From: Cryobacterium sp.
GTDB taxonomy: Bacteria; Actinomycetota; Actinomycetes; Actinomycetales; Microbacteriaceae
Assembly (NCBI GenBank): GCA_019639015.1
Contig: JAHBSS010000011.1
Coordinates: 1-44,823 of the forward strand
Reading direction: 5' to 3'
DNA: 44,823 bases
Shown here: piece after piece, positions 24,554 to 32,350 of the stretch
Numbering within the stretch: the first letter of the stretch is position 1
How the letters are laid out: each line of letters starts with the position of its first letter
Position numbers and translations under genes: made by a program
The notes under the pieces: generated by a model
What the model saw: only the letters and a program-made list of their open reading frames with translations
What the model was told of the DNA's origin: nothing
The model's database searches: none

Positions 24554-24586
24554 ACGTTATTACATAATTTGAACGACCGCTACGGT
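24554..24586 (-). promoter_or_regulatory. kynA promoter with dyad at the -35 region
   Basis: On the minus strand TAACGT (plus coordinates 24554-24559) is six bases before the kynA ATG. Upstream, ACCG-CTA-CGGT (24576-24586) is an inverted repeat with perfect arms that sits where a -35 box would be, and the -35 itself is poor. This suits control by a bound regulator; the PaaX-like protein of the same operon is the obvious candidate. Confidence 0.5.
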
Positions 24587-24608
24587 TTTGTCATATTGAT
24601 TTCAAGCT

Positions 24609-26438
24609 TCAGCAGGCTGCTAGTTCGTCGAGGATGCTGTCTCCAACAGTTGCGTTACTGATGGTGGGCGTAATCTCGGCTCTCTTGAGAAGCTCATCAA
24701 ACCGGCGATGACGGCGCGAGTTCACCAGAGTCACTACCGTGCCGCTTCTGCCGGCCCGACCGGTACGACCGGAACGATGCAAATAAGTCTTGTATTCATC
24801 CGGCGGGTCAGCCTGAATTACAAGCGAAATGTCGTCGACGTGGATTCCGCGAGCTGCAACATCCGTGGCGACTAGCACATTAACTCGACCCGAGGTCAGT
24901 TTCTCCAAATTTCGGGTTCGCTTTGCTTGATTCAAATCCCCGTGAAGGCTCACCGCTCTAATCCCGAAGTCATCAAGTTCGTCGGCGATTTCTTCAGCAA
25001 ATGCTCTGGTTCTTGCGAAAATTAGGGTTCGTCCGCTGCCGGAAGCCAATTGTCTAATGATTTCCCGCTTCTCCCGCTGATCAATCATTAGCACTCGATG
25101 TTCGATCGTTGAGGTCGACTGGTCTTCACCTGCAACTTCGTAAACACTCGGGTTAACAAGAAACTCTTCAACCAAATTCGCTACTTCAGCGTCGAGGGTC
25201 GCCGAATACAGCAATTTCTGACCGCCACTGGCGGTGAGCCTTAGGATGCGTTGGACCGGTTCGAGAAATCCAAGTTCGCACATGTGGTCGGCCTCGTCGA
25301 TGACCGTGATTGAAACCTCTGATAGGTCAAGCTTTCGCTGCTCCACGAGATCTTCAATTCGCCCCGGTGTGCCAATCACAATGTCTACTCCGCGCTGCAA
25401 AGCAGTTACTTGTCTTGCCTGTGGGACACCACCATAAATTTGCGTCGTAAACAGCCCAACACTTCTGGCTATCGGTTGGATGGTCCTGTCGATCTGGAGC
25501 GCCAACTCGCGCGTCGGGGCGAGGATTAGCGCGCGGGGTGGGCGCCCTTGCTTTCGATCTTTCGCACCCCAGTTCAGTAACAAGCGTTCGACTAGCGGTG
25601 CACCAAACGCGATTGTCTTTCCGGAACCGGTGCGACCTCGACCTAGAACATCCAATCCCTTCAACACATCGGGAATCGTTGCGGCCTGAATTGGGAAAGG
25701 ATTCTCTGCACCTTGTGCCCTGAGTTCGCGAACAATGTTCTGACCGAGTCCCAAATCCGCGAAACCCATTCCATGCGTATCGGTTGCTTGAACGGCTTTG
25801 GCTTCCAATCGCTCCAAGACAACATCGTCGCGTTGCTCGTGCTCTATCGCCTTGCCACCAAACTGACGGGTTGAACGATCCGGACGACCTGCACGATCTG
25901 AACGATCTGCACGACCCAAACGATCCGATCGATCAAATCGCTCGTGGTTGCCTCTATCAAAACGCGCACTACCTTGGCGTTCGCCGCGTTCACGCAATTG
26001 TCGTTCCGGTTGGGTCCGAGCTTGCCCCACTGATGTTTCACGCACAATTCGTTCGGACTTCGGGTAGAACTTCGATTCTCGTTCGACCTTGCGGGACCGC
26101 GGATTCTCCGGTTGCCAATCTTTGCGCCGGTCAACTTTGCGCGCACTTGAGTCGGTGGAACCATGTAGAGAACCTCTGTTGCTGGTTTCTGATCCGGCTC
26201 TTTGCTTGCGGTCCTCAGAGTTCCAACGGCGTTTTTGTTTTGGCGTGTCCGTCTCCACAGCTCGGTAGCCGCGGTGCTTTGGGCTGCGACTTCCCGGTTT
26301 GCTAGAAGTTGGTTCATTGGACTTCCAAGCGTCTCTAGTCGTTCGCGATTGGCTCTTGGAAGAAACTCTTTGCTGGGTTCTAACGGTTGATTTCTGCTTG
26401 GAGGCAGGGCGCATCGAAGTGCTTTTGTGTGTTGGCAT
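24609..26438 (-). CDS. DEAD-box RNA helicase with long basic N-terminal extension
   Basis: ATP-dependent RNA helicase of 609 residues, probably for rRNA or mRNA remodelling. The core begins near residue 224 with the Q motif (GFADLGLGQNIV...PFPIQ), then GRTGSGKT (motif I), PTRELALQ (Ia), GTPGR (Ib), DEADHM (II, the variant last residue is normal), SAT (III), VATDVAARGIHVDD (V) and HRSGRTGRAGRSG (VI). The first 223 residues are Arg/Lys/Ser/Gln-rich and look disordered; residues 167-189 consist of repeated x-D/G-R triplets. Most bacterial relatives carry such a basic tail at the C-terminus, so its N-terminal place is notable. The ribosome-binding site before ATG 26438 is unclear. Confidence 0.92.
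   Translation of the reverse strand: MPTHKSTSMRPASKQKSTVRTQQRVSSKSQSRTTRDAWKSNEPTSSKPGSRSPKHRGYRAVETDTPKQKRRWNSEDRKQRAGSETSNRGSLHGSTDSSARKVDRRKDWQPENPRSRKVERESKFYPKSERIVRETSVGQARTQPERQLRERGERQGSARFDRGNHERFDRSDRLGRADRSDRAGRPDRSTRQFGGKAIEHEQRDDVVLERLEAKAVQATDTHGMGFADLGLGQNIVRELRAQGAENPFPIQAATIPDVLKGLDVLGRGRTGSGKTIAFGAPLVERLLLNWGAKDRKQGRPPRALILAPTRELALQIDRTIQPIARSVGLFTTQIYGGVPQARQVTALQRGVDIVIGTPGRIEDLVEQRKLDLSEVSITVIDEADHMCELGFLEPVQRILRLTASGGQKLLYSATLDAEVANLVEEFLVNPSVYEVAGEDQSTSTIEHRVLMIDQREKREIIRQLASGSGRTLIFARTRAFAEEIADELDDFGIRAVSLHGDLNQAKRTRNLEKLTSGRVNVLVATDVAARGIHVDDISLVIQADPPDEYKTYLHRSGRTGRAGRSGTVVTLVNSRRHRRFDELLKRAEITPTISNATVGDSILDELAAC
25875..25937. repeat. Seven imperfect 9-bp tandem units inside the RNA helicase gene
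   Basis: Units of the form ACGAYCYGM repeat with a strict 9-base period: ACGATCCGG, ACGACCTGC, ACGATCTGA, ACGATCTGC, ACGACCCAA, ACGATCCGA, TCGATCAAA. They encode the three-residue repeat x-D/G-R on the minus strand. The 9-base unit allows copy-number change without frameshift. Confidence 0.75.
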
Positions 26439-26590
26439 GTTTCCCGGTTCTTTCGAATTTTTTGGATCGCGAGCGCGACCGACTGTTCCCGGGCATCCAT
26501 TGACCAGGACCGTCTCACTTGAGAATGTTTCCTCGAAGCTGAATTAGCATTCATCACTGAGGAACCGGCCCGATTGGATTCACAAACTTT

Positions 26591-26668
26591 GCTAGAAGAT
26601 CTCTAGCGTCCAGAGCCGACCGCTCAACGTTACCTGAACTGTCCACCAAATTGCGCGATTTTGCGCAA
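26591..26668. promoter_or_regulatory. Dyads between the RND pump and the RNA helicase genes
   Basis: The 238-base gap (26439-26676) contains no gene. GCTAGA-AGATC-TCTAGC (26591-26607) has perfect arms and may mark the helicase promoter or leader. TTGCGC-GATTTT-GCGCAA (26651-26668) lies nine bases after the RND stop and may be its 3' hairpin, though no U run follows. Confidence 0.35.
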
Positions 26669-26676
26669 ATTCGCAG

Positions 26677-29600
26677 TTATGTTTGCTTCGCTCTTGCGAT
26701 TTTGGTTGATTTAGCGGCTTTCCGTTCCTGTCTACGCTCTTTCGCACCTTCAACTAGGTAGTACAAGGCGGGAAGCACGACAAGGGTTAGTAGCGTTGAT
26801 GACACCAACCCACCGATCACGATGATCGCGAGCGGTTGTGAGATGAAACCACCGTGGCCAGTGAGTCCGATTGCCATTGGCAACAGCGCAAAAATTGTCG
26901 CGAGTGCAGTCATGAGAATGGGTCGAAGTCTTCTGCTTGCTCCGTGCACTATCGCCTGACCGACCTTCATGCCCGATTCGCGATATTGATTCACAAGATC
27001 AATCAGCACGATCGCGTTAGTTACAACGATTCCGATGAGCATTAGCGCGCCGACGAGTGACGCGACACCCAGCGGTACCCCAGAAATGATTTGCAATAGG
27101 ATGCCACCGGTTGCAGCGAACGGCACGGAAACCATGAGCAACAACGGTTGGCGAAGGCTCTTGAACGTGGCAACCATCACCACGTACACGATGAGCATCG
27201 CAATTAGCAGCGCCAATCCCAATTGACTAAAAGCATCGGATTGGGCCGAGGTAACTCCACCGAGTTCAACCGACACCCCTGCGGGAAAATCGAGTTTGTT
27301 CACCGCCGCTTGAACCGCGATTGAGGCGCCACCAACATCCGCCAGGTTCGGGGTTACACTGACCGTTGCAGCACGCAGACCTCTAATTGTTGTGATACTC
27401 GCAGGCCCGTCACTTTGTTCAACGCTCGCCAAGTCCAGAAGCTTCTTCGGGCCAAGCACAGTTGGTACCTCAAGTGTTTTTAGTTGTTCGATAGTGGTCG
27501 GAGGGTCTTGTGACTGCAAGTAAACCGACATGGACGCGGAACCCAGCTCGATGGTCCCGACTAGTTTTGGCTGAATTGCTTGCGAGACGAACGTGCCTAT
27601 TCCGATTTCGCTTAAGCCAACCTCGGCAGCTTTCTCTCGATCCACAACGACGGCAATATAGGGCTTGGTTTCGGCGAGATTACTTGTTGCTTCCGCGGTG
27701 ACGCTTAGTGCTTTGACGGCTTCTAGCACTTGTTCAGAAGCGGATTTCAACTCGTCCTGATTCTTCGCCGTAATGTTCACTTCGATATCGGTGGAGGCGA
27801 AGGATGAATCAGCGCTTGCGAGCGAAACCGTGCCGACATATTTGAGTTCAGCAAGTCGATCCCGAACCGTGTTGCGCAAAGCGTCTTGATCAACGTTTTC
27901 ATCAGTCGTGATCGAAAACAGGATGCCGCCTCCGCCGCCAAACGCAACAGCTAGATCGCTTCCACCACCTATCGTGAGCTGCACAGTTTTCACACCCTGA
28001 ATGTCTTCCAGAGCGGTTTCAACTTTTTTGGCAGCGGTGTCTTGCGCTTGAAGGCTGGTTCCGTTTGGCATCGACTGTGACACGTTTATTGTGTTCCGAC
28101 CGCTACTTCCCAAGAAGTTCGTGGTCATGTGGGGAATGAGCGCAACCGTTCCACCCATCACCAAAATTGCAACAAGTAGGGTCACAATTGGCCGCTTCAA
28201 GGTCCAATGAATTACCGGAAGGTAACCTCTTTGAAGCCGGGTTGGGTGTTCTAACTCTTGCTCCGAAGTCAGCACCCCTTCGTGTTTATGGGTCTTCACT
28301 TGACCCAAGAACCAATAAGCCAGAACCGGAACAATGGTTAGCGCCACAAACAGTGATGCCGCTAGAGCGATCGTGATTGTCAAGGCGAACGGTCGAAATA
28401 GTTCGCCGGTGACATCCCCAACTAAGGCAAGAGGCAAGAACACCGCAACGGTCGTGACGGTTGACGCAGTAATTGCGGCCGCAACTTCTCGCACTGCTTT
28501 CAAAATCGCCTGAGTTTTTTCTTCGCCAAGACCCAAATGGCGCTTGATGTTCTCGATCACGACAATCGAGTCATCCACGACGCGACCGATTGCGATGGTT
28601 AACGCACCAAGTGTGAGGATGTTGAGTGAATACTCGGTGACTTGAAGTCCAATAAAAGTGATCAACACCGAGACTGGAATCGAAATTGCTGTAACGAGTG
28701 TTGAACGAATCGACAGCAAGAAAATCAAGATCACGATTACCGCAAACGCAAGTCCGAGTGCGCCCTCAGTTGCTAGCGAATTAATCGACCGTTCAATGAA
28801 CGGGGCCTGATCAAACACGACCGTGAACTTGGTGCCGTGCCCGATCGCTGCGGCAAGTTCGGGTAACGCTTTGTTGATTTCCTGGGACACCGACACCGTG
28901 TTACCGTCAGGCTTCTTTGTAATTGCGATCGTGATTGCAGGTTCACCATTGACTCGCGCGATGCTCGTGATCGGGTTGTCAACAAGAGCGACCGTGGCAA
29001 CATCTGAAATTGTGTAATTGCCGGAACGTGATCCAAGTAGTGGGAGTTTCGCGAGTTCGTCAACGGTTGTGATTCGCTGACCCGATTGCACCGTGAGAGT
29101 TAAGTCACCTTCGGTTAACTCCCCGCCGGGTAGCAATATCCCGTTACTTGATAGCGCTTGCCTAATTGAATTAACCGTTAGACCAGCTTCGGCAAGTTTG
29201 TCGGTGTCCGGAGTAATCGTGATGCGTTGTCCAATAGCACCGCGAATTGCTGCCTCACGAACCCCGTCGAGTTTTTGTAAATCAACAACTGTTGAACTCG
29301 AAAGGATCTCGACGAGGTCGTTTTCATCCAGATCGCTCGTTACAGCCAATTGCACCACCGGAAAGTCGTCGATTGATCCGGTAAGTATCCGAGGATCAGA
29401 ACCTTCAGGCAAAGTGCTCTGGATTCGATTGATTGCTTGTTGCACTTTTTGTTCAGCAGTTGCCAGATCTGTGCCGTAACTAAACTTTGCTGTAACCGAT
29501 GAGAGGTTCGATACGGATGTCGCGCTTGTGCTTTCAAGCCCTGGCGTAGCCTGAATTGCTGTTTCAATCGGTGTACTTAGGTCTGCGTTTACGACCTCTG

Positions 29601-29769
29601 GAGCGGCTCCGGGATAGCTAGTCACAATCACCATTTGGGGGAAAGTCACGGACGGAATCAGCTCTTGTTTTAGCGAAGTCAAGGCGAAGCTTCCGAAGAC
29701 GCCGGCGACGATCGTAACTAGAGCGATAAGAGCCCGGTTCTTCAAACTAAAGACCGATAACAGATGCAC
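26677..29769 (-). CDS. AcrB-type RND efflux permease
   Basis: Proton-driven efflux pump of 1030 residues in the HAE/AcrB-like RND family. It has the standard order: helix 1 with FALTSLKQELIPSVTFPQ, a large periplasmic-equivalent loop, helices 2-6 with the proton-relay motif GRVVDDSIVVIENIKRHL, a second extracytoplasmic loop, and helices 7-12. The Asp pair is present, so it should be active. Gram-positive relatives such as SwrC act without an outer-membrane channel; here no adaptor or TetR gene is adjacent. The start is GTG 29769, with AGGAG seven bases upstream. The C-terminus is short and basic. Confidence 0.93.
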   Translation of the reverse strand: MHLLSVFSLKNRALIALVTIVAGVFGSFALTSLKQELIPSVTFPQMVIVTSYPGAAPEVVNADLSTPIETAIQATPGLESTSATSVSNLSSVTAKFSYGTDLATAEQKVQQAINRIQSTLPEGSDPRILTGSIDDFPVVQLAVTSDLDENDLVEILSSSTVVDLQKLDGVREAAIRGAIGQRITITPDTDKLAEAGLTVNSIRQALSSNGILLPGGELTEGDLTLTVQSGQRITTVDELAKLPLLGSRSGNYTISDVATVALVDNPITSIARVNGEPAITIAITKKPDGNTVSVSQEINKALPELAAAIGHGTKFTVVFDQAPFIERSINSLATEGALGLAFAVIVILIFLLSIRSTLVTAISIPVSVLITFIGLQVTEYSLNILTLGALTIAIGRVVDDSIVVIENIKRHLGLGEEKTQAILKAVREVAAAITASTVTTVAVFLPLALVGDVTGELFRPFALTITIALAASLFVALTIVPVLAYWFLGQVKTHKHEGVLTSEQELEHPTRLQRGYLPVIHWTLKRPIVTLLVAILVMGGTVALIPHMTTNFLGSSGRNTINVSQSMPNGTSLQAQDTAAKKVETALEDIQGVKTVQLTIGGGSDLAVAFGGGGGILFSITTDENVDQDALRNTVRDRLAELKYVGTVSLASADSSFASTDIEVNITAKNQDELKSASEQVLEAVKALSVTAEATSNLAETKPYIAVVVDREKAAEVGLSEIGIGTFVSQAIQPKLVGTIELGSASMSVYLQSQDPPTTIEQLKTLEVPTVLGPKKLLDLASVEQSDGPASITTIRGLRAATVSVTPNLADVGGASIAVQAAVNKLDFPAGVSVELGGVTSAQSDAFSQLGLALLIAMLIVYVVMVATFKSLRQPLLLMVSVPFAATGGILLQIISGVPLGVASLVGALMLIGIVVTNAIVLIDLVNQYRESGMKVGQAIVHGASRRLRPILMTALATIFALLPMAIGLTGHGGFISQPLAIIVIGGLVSSTLLTLVVLPALYYLVEGAKERRQERKAAKSTKIARAKQT

Positions 29770-29789
29770 GAGTCAACTCCTGTGGTTTG

Positions 29790-29824
29790 CTACCCGATTC
29801 GAGTAGGATTGCACGATTTCGTGC
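29790..29824. promoter_or_regulatory. Two dyads upstream of the RND pump gene
   Basis: An imperfect 17-base palindrome, CTACCCGATTCGAGTAG (29790-29806), lies about 20 bases upstream of the pump start, and GCACGA-TT-TCGTGC (29811-29824) follows with perfect arms. Either could be an operator for a regulator encoded elsewhere. Confidence 0.4.
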
Positions 29825-29927
29825 CCGCTTGAAAGTATCGCACTAACAATTGGATGCCGCCTCGAACAAGCATCGAGGCCGCGACCAAATCTGAAACCTT
29901 CGAGCATCCAGTACCTAGATTTTCAAT

Positions 29928-29956
29928 TTGCTAAACGGAAACTGAATCTATTGGAT
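29928..29956 (+). promoter_or_regulatory. Promoter of the YczE-like gene
   Basis: TTGCTA (29928-29933), a 17-base spacer and TTGGAT (29951-29956) place the transcription start at about GTG 29963, six bases after the -10. The -10 is weak (3 of 6). Confidence 0.4.
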
Positions 29957-29962
29957 ACAAGA

Positions 29963-30577
29963 GTGACGTTCGCTGCGAACATGACCAGACGATGGTTTCA
30001 ACTAATGTTCGGGCTGTTTCTTTACGGCATGGCAATTGCAATGATGATTCGTGCGGCTCTTGGAATTGCACCATGGGATGTGTTAGCTCAAGGCATTTCG
30101 ATTCACTCCGGAATTGAATTTGGCTGGGTTTCAGTCATGGTAAGTCTCGTCGTGCTGTTGCTGTGGATCCCGATCAAGCAAAGACTTGGAATCGGAACAG
30201 TTCTAAACGCACTATTGATCGGCCCGTGGGCTCAACTGTGGCTGTGGCTCATTCCAGAAAAGCAAGATGACTTAGTGGTTCGGATCGGCCTGTTCGCAAT
30301 GGGATTGCTCCTGCTTGGCATTGCGACCGGACTTTACATTGGCGCTCGGTTCGGTCCGGGTCCAAGAGACGGACTCATGACGGGACTACACAAGAAGCTC
30401 GGTGTCAAAATTTGGATCGTACGCACATCAATTGAGATTGTTGTGCTGATTATCGGCTGGATCCTCGGTGGAAACGTTGGACTGGGTACGGTCGTGTTCG
30501 CGTTACTAGTAGGTCCGCTCGTTCACTTCACGATGCCGCTGCTTCATGTGCCCGAACCTCGGACTGAACCTTCCTAG
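29963..30577 (+). CDS. YczE/YitT-like membrane protein
   Basis: Membrane protein of 204 residues with about five helices, matching the YczE-like group: FLYGMAIAMMIRAALGIAPWDVLAQGIS at the N-terminus, GIGTVLNALLIGPW, and GARFGPGPRDGLMTGLHKKLG are the recognisable family segments. Its function is unknown. The frame is open from TTG 29951, but no ribosome-binding site precedes any candidate start. A weak promoter with its -10 six bases before GTG 29963 supports that start as leaderless; ATG 29981 is another option. Its 3' end overlaps the convergent EamA gene by 50 bases. Confidence 0.82.
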   Translation: MTFAANMTRRWFQLMFGLFLYGMAIAMMIRAALGIAPWDVLAQGISIHSGIEFGWVSVMVSLVVLLLWIPIKQRLGIGTVLNALLIGPWAQLWLWLIPEKQDDLVVRIGLFAMGLLLLGIATGLYIGARFGPGPRDGLMTGLHKKLGVKIWIVRTSIEIVVLIIGWILGGNVGLGTVVFALLVGPLVHFTMPLLHVPEPRTEPS

Positions 30578-31487
30578 GTTGACGAGCCTTGACTGTTCCA
30601 ATTAGTAGCAGTCCGAAAACGACCAGTCCAAGCCCAATGATTGAATTGGTGCTCAACGTTTCATGAAGCACTATCACCCCAAGCAGTGTCGCGGTGAGCG
30701 GTTCACCTAGCCCCAAAGTGGCAACTGTGGATGCCGCCAAGTGTTTCAGCCCGATTGCCAGAAAAATGCAGGCGATTGTGATCGTTCCGATCCCCATCCA
30801 GACGGCAACAGCAATTCCGGTTGGAGTTGTGATCCAAGCGAGGTTCGTTGCAAACAGTATTGGGAGTGCCCCCACAGCCGAAGCTCCAAAAATTAATGCG
30901 ACAGAACCGCTCGGACTCCAACCATCAAGCAACAGCTTTTTGGCTGAGAGTGCATAAATCGCGTAGCACGCTCCCGCACCGAGCGAAAGAAGGATGCCAC
31001 TTGGTTTGGCCGGGTGGGATCCGCCAACTCCTGAAAGTAGCCAGATCCCAACGATCGCCACAATTGTTGCAACTACCCAAATCAATCCGGGAAACTTTCT
31101 GAACAGTAACCATTCGAATAAACCAGTGAGAATCGGGCCTGAACCAATTGCAACGACGGTTCCTATGGCGACTCCATTAGTTGCGGTACCCAAGAAGAAC
31201 GCTGGCTGGTAAGCGATTATCGCGGCCGCGCCGACTACAACAACCCACCAGTTTCTTGATATTGGTACAGATGGCACATCCTCACTTCGCAAAGCGCGAT
31301 GATTACGTAGCCAGAGCACTAAAGCGATCGCCGCGAGCGCGAAACCACCAATCACGATCCGAGCGGAACCCACCGATAACGAAGTTGCACTACTTGGACC
31401 TAGAGCTTGAGCTGTGCCTGTTGTTCCAAACAGAATTGCCGCAAGGAAGGCGAAGAACACATAGCGCACATCCAAATGCTTGCACAT
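30528..31487 (-). CDS. EamA-family (DMT) permease
   Basis: Membrane protein of 319 residues with about ten helices and two EamA repeats. FFAFLAAILFGTTGTAQALGP opens repeat 1; NGVAIGTVVAIGSGPILTGLFEWLLFRKFPGL and STVATLGLGEPLTATLLGVIVLHETLS are the equivalent conserved ends of the two repeats. It is likely a metabolite or amino-acid exporter, but the substrate is unknown. The start at ATG 31487 lies 35 bases after the MerR stop and has no close Shine-Dalgarno sequence (a GGAGG is about 20 bases away). It follows the MerR gene on the same strand, so it could be that regulator's target. Confidence 0.85.
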   Translation of the reverse strand: MCKHLDVRYVFFAFLAAILFGTTGTAQALGPSSATSLSVGSARIVIGGFALAAIALVLWLRNHRALRSEDVPSVPISRNWWVVVVGAAAIIAYQPAFFLGTATNGVAIGTVVAIGSGPILTGLFEWLLFRKFPGLIWVVATIVAIVGIWLLSGVGGSHPAKPSGILLSLGAGACYAIYALSAKKLLLDGWSPSGSVALIFGASAVGALPILFATNLAWITTPTGIAVAVWMGIGTITIACIFLAIGLKHLAASTVATLGLGEPLTATLLGVIVLHETLSTNSIIGLGLVVFGLLLIGTVKARQPRKVQSEVRAHEAAAS

Positions 31488-31522
31488 TTAGAACACGGGT
31501 TCTTCACCCTCCTCAACGCCGA

Positions 31523-32278
31523 TCAAGCTCTGGAGTTCACAAACGCTGTCAATGCCTGTTTCACAAATTCAGCACCCGCAGCGCCGCCGTAGTTTTCTGC
31601 GAATCGCGAATCTGCAACGTACATTTCCGCGAGCCCCAAAAGGTAATCATTTGTTGGACCATTAGGCCACCCCGGGGTACCCGGAATCGCTTTCAACCAA
31701 TCAAAATGCTCTTTGGCGAGATCCTGCGCTTGATTTCCTGCTGGATCCGCGCCGCTACTTGCTAGCGAGCGCCATTTGTCACTCAACGCGCTTGAGGTCG
31801 AGGCCCAATCTTTGCGTTCTGACTCTGACAGTGATCGCCACCAAGAATCGCTTTTCTCGAACGCGCTTTTACCCCATCGCTCTTCAACTTCATCGCGATA
31901 TTGGTTGTGATCAAAACCGTCGAATATCTCTTCAGCCATCAATTTTTCACCTCCTTCAAGTTTTGTAATTGTTTGTTCGACCGAGCGAATTTGCCGATCA
32001 ATCCGGTCTTTCTCTTGGTGGAGCCAATGTAGGTGGGTCACTAGGGCATCGGCATGGCGCGTCTGCCCCTCTAGCACCTTCGCAATTGCGGTAAGGCTTA
32101 GCCCGAGTTCTCGAAGCAACAAGATGCGCTGTAACCGCACGAGTGAATCTTCGTTGTAATAGCGATAGCCGTTTCTACCCACGGCGCTTGGCTCAAGCAG
32201 ACCGATGTCGCCGTAGTGGCGTAGCGTTCTGCTTGTTGTTCCCGTGAGTCGTGAAACGTCTTGGATCGAAAGATTCAA
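31523..32278 (-). CDS. TipA-like MerR-family regulator
   Basis: Protein of 251 residues. Residues 1-70 are the MerR DNA-binding domain (QDVSRLTGTTSRTLRHYGDIG, NGYRYYNEDSLVRLQRIL), followed by a long dimerisation helix to about 115. Residues 120-250 form a TipAS-like ligand domain (WGKSAFEKSDSWWRSLS, KEHFDWLK, YVADSRFAENYGG). In Streptomyces TipAL this domain traps thiopeptide antibiotics, and others sense different drugs. The start is TTG 32278, with GGAGG six bases upstream. The upstream promoter has the MerR-type 19-base spacer with a palindrome, so autoregulation is nearly certain. The EamA gene downstream may be the effector. Confidence 0.93.
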   Translation of the reverse strand: MNLSIQDVSRLTGTTSRTLRHYGDIGLLEPSAVGRNGYRYYNEDSLVRLQRILLLRELGLSLTAIAKVLEGQTRHADALVTHLHWLHQEKDRIDRQIRSVEQTITKLEGGEKLMAEEIFDGFDHNQYRDEVEERWGKSAFEKSDSWWRSLSESERKDWASTSSALSDKWRSLASSGADPAGNQAQDLAKEHFDWLKAIPGTPGWPNGPTNDYLLGLAEMYVADSRFAENYGGAAGAEFVKQALTAFVNSRA

Positions 32279-32296
32279 TTCGCACCTCCAGTTGCG

Positions 32297-32327
32297 AACA
32301 TACTGGTTGACGTAACGTCAATGTCAA
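32297..32327 (-). promoter_or_regulatory. MerR-type promoter with 19-bp spacer and palindromic operator
   Basis: On the minus strand the -35 is TTGACA (plus 32322-32327), the spacer is 19 bases (32303-32321) and the -10 is TATGTT (32297-32302). The spacer contains the 15-base palindrome TTGACGTAACGTCAA (32307-32321). This is the geometry MerR proteins untwist to activate transcription. The start should lie near 32290, 12 bases before the regulator's first codon. Confidence 0.85.
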
Positions 32328-32350
32328 GAGTCGCGAGTCAAGCTTTGAAC

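Noticed and set aside
25875-25937. CRISPR array
   Set aside because: The repeat unit is 9 bases, without spacers, and in frame in a coding sequence.
25844-26557. Open frame of 237 codons on the minus strand overlapping the RNA helicase N-terminal region
   Set aside because: It is out of frame with the helicase, and its repetitive C-terminus comes from the 9-bp repeats. No ribosome-binding site or family resemblance supports it.
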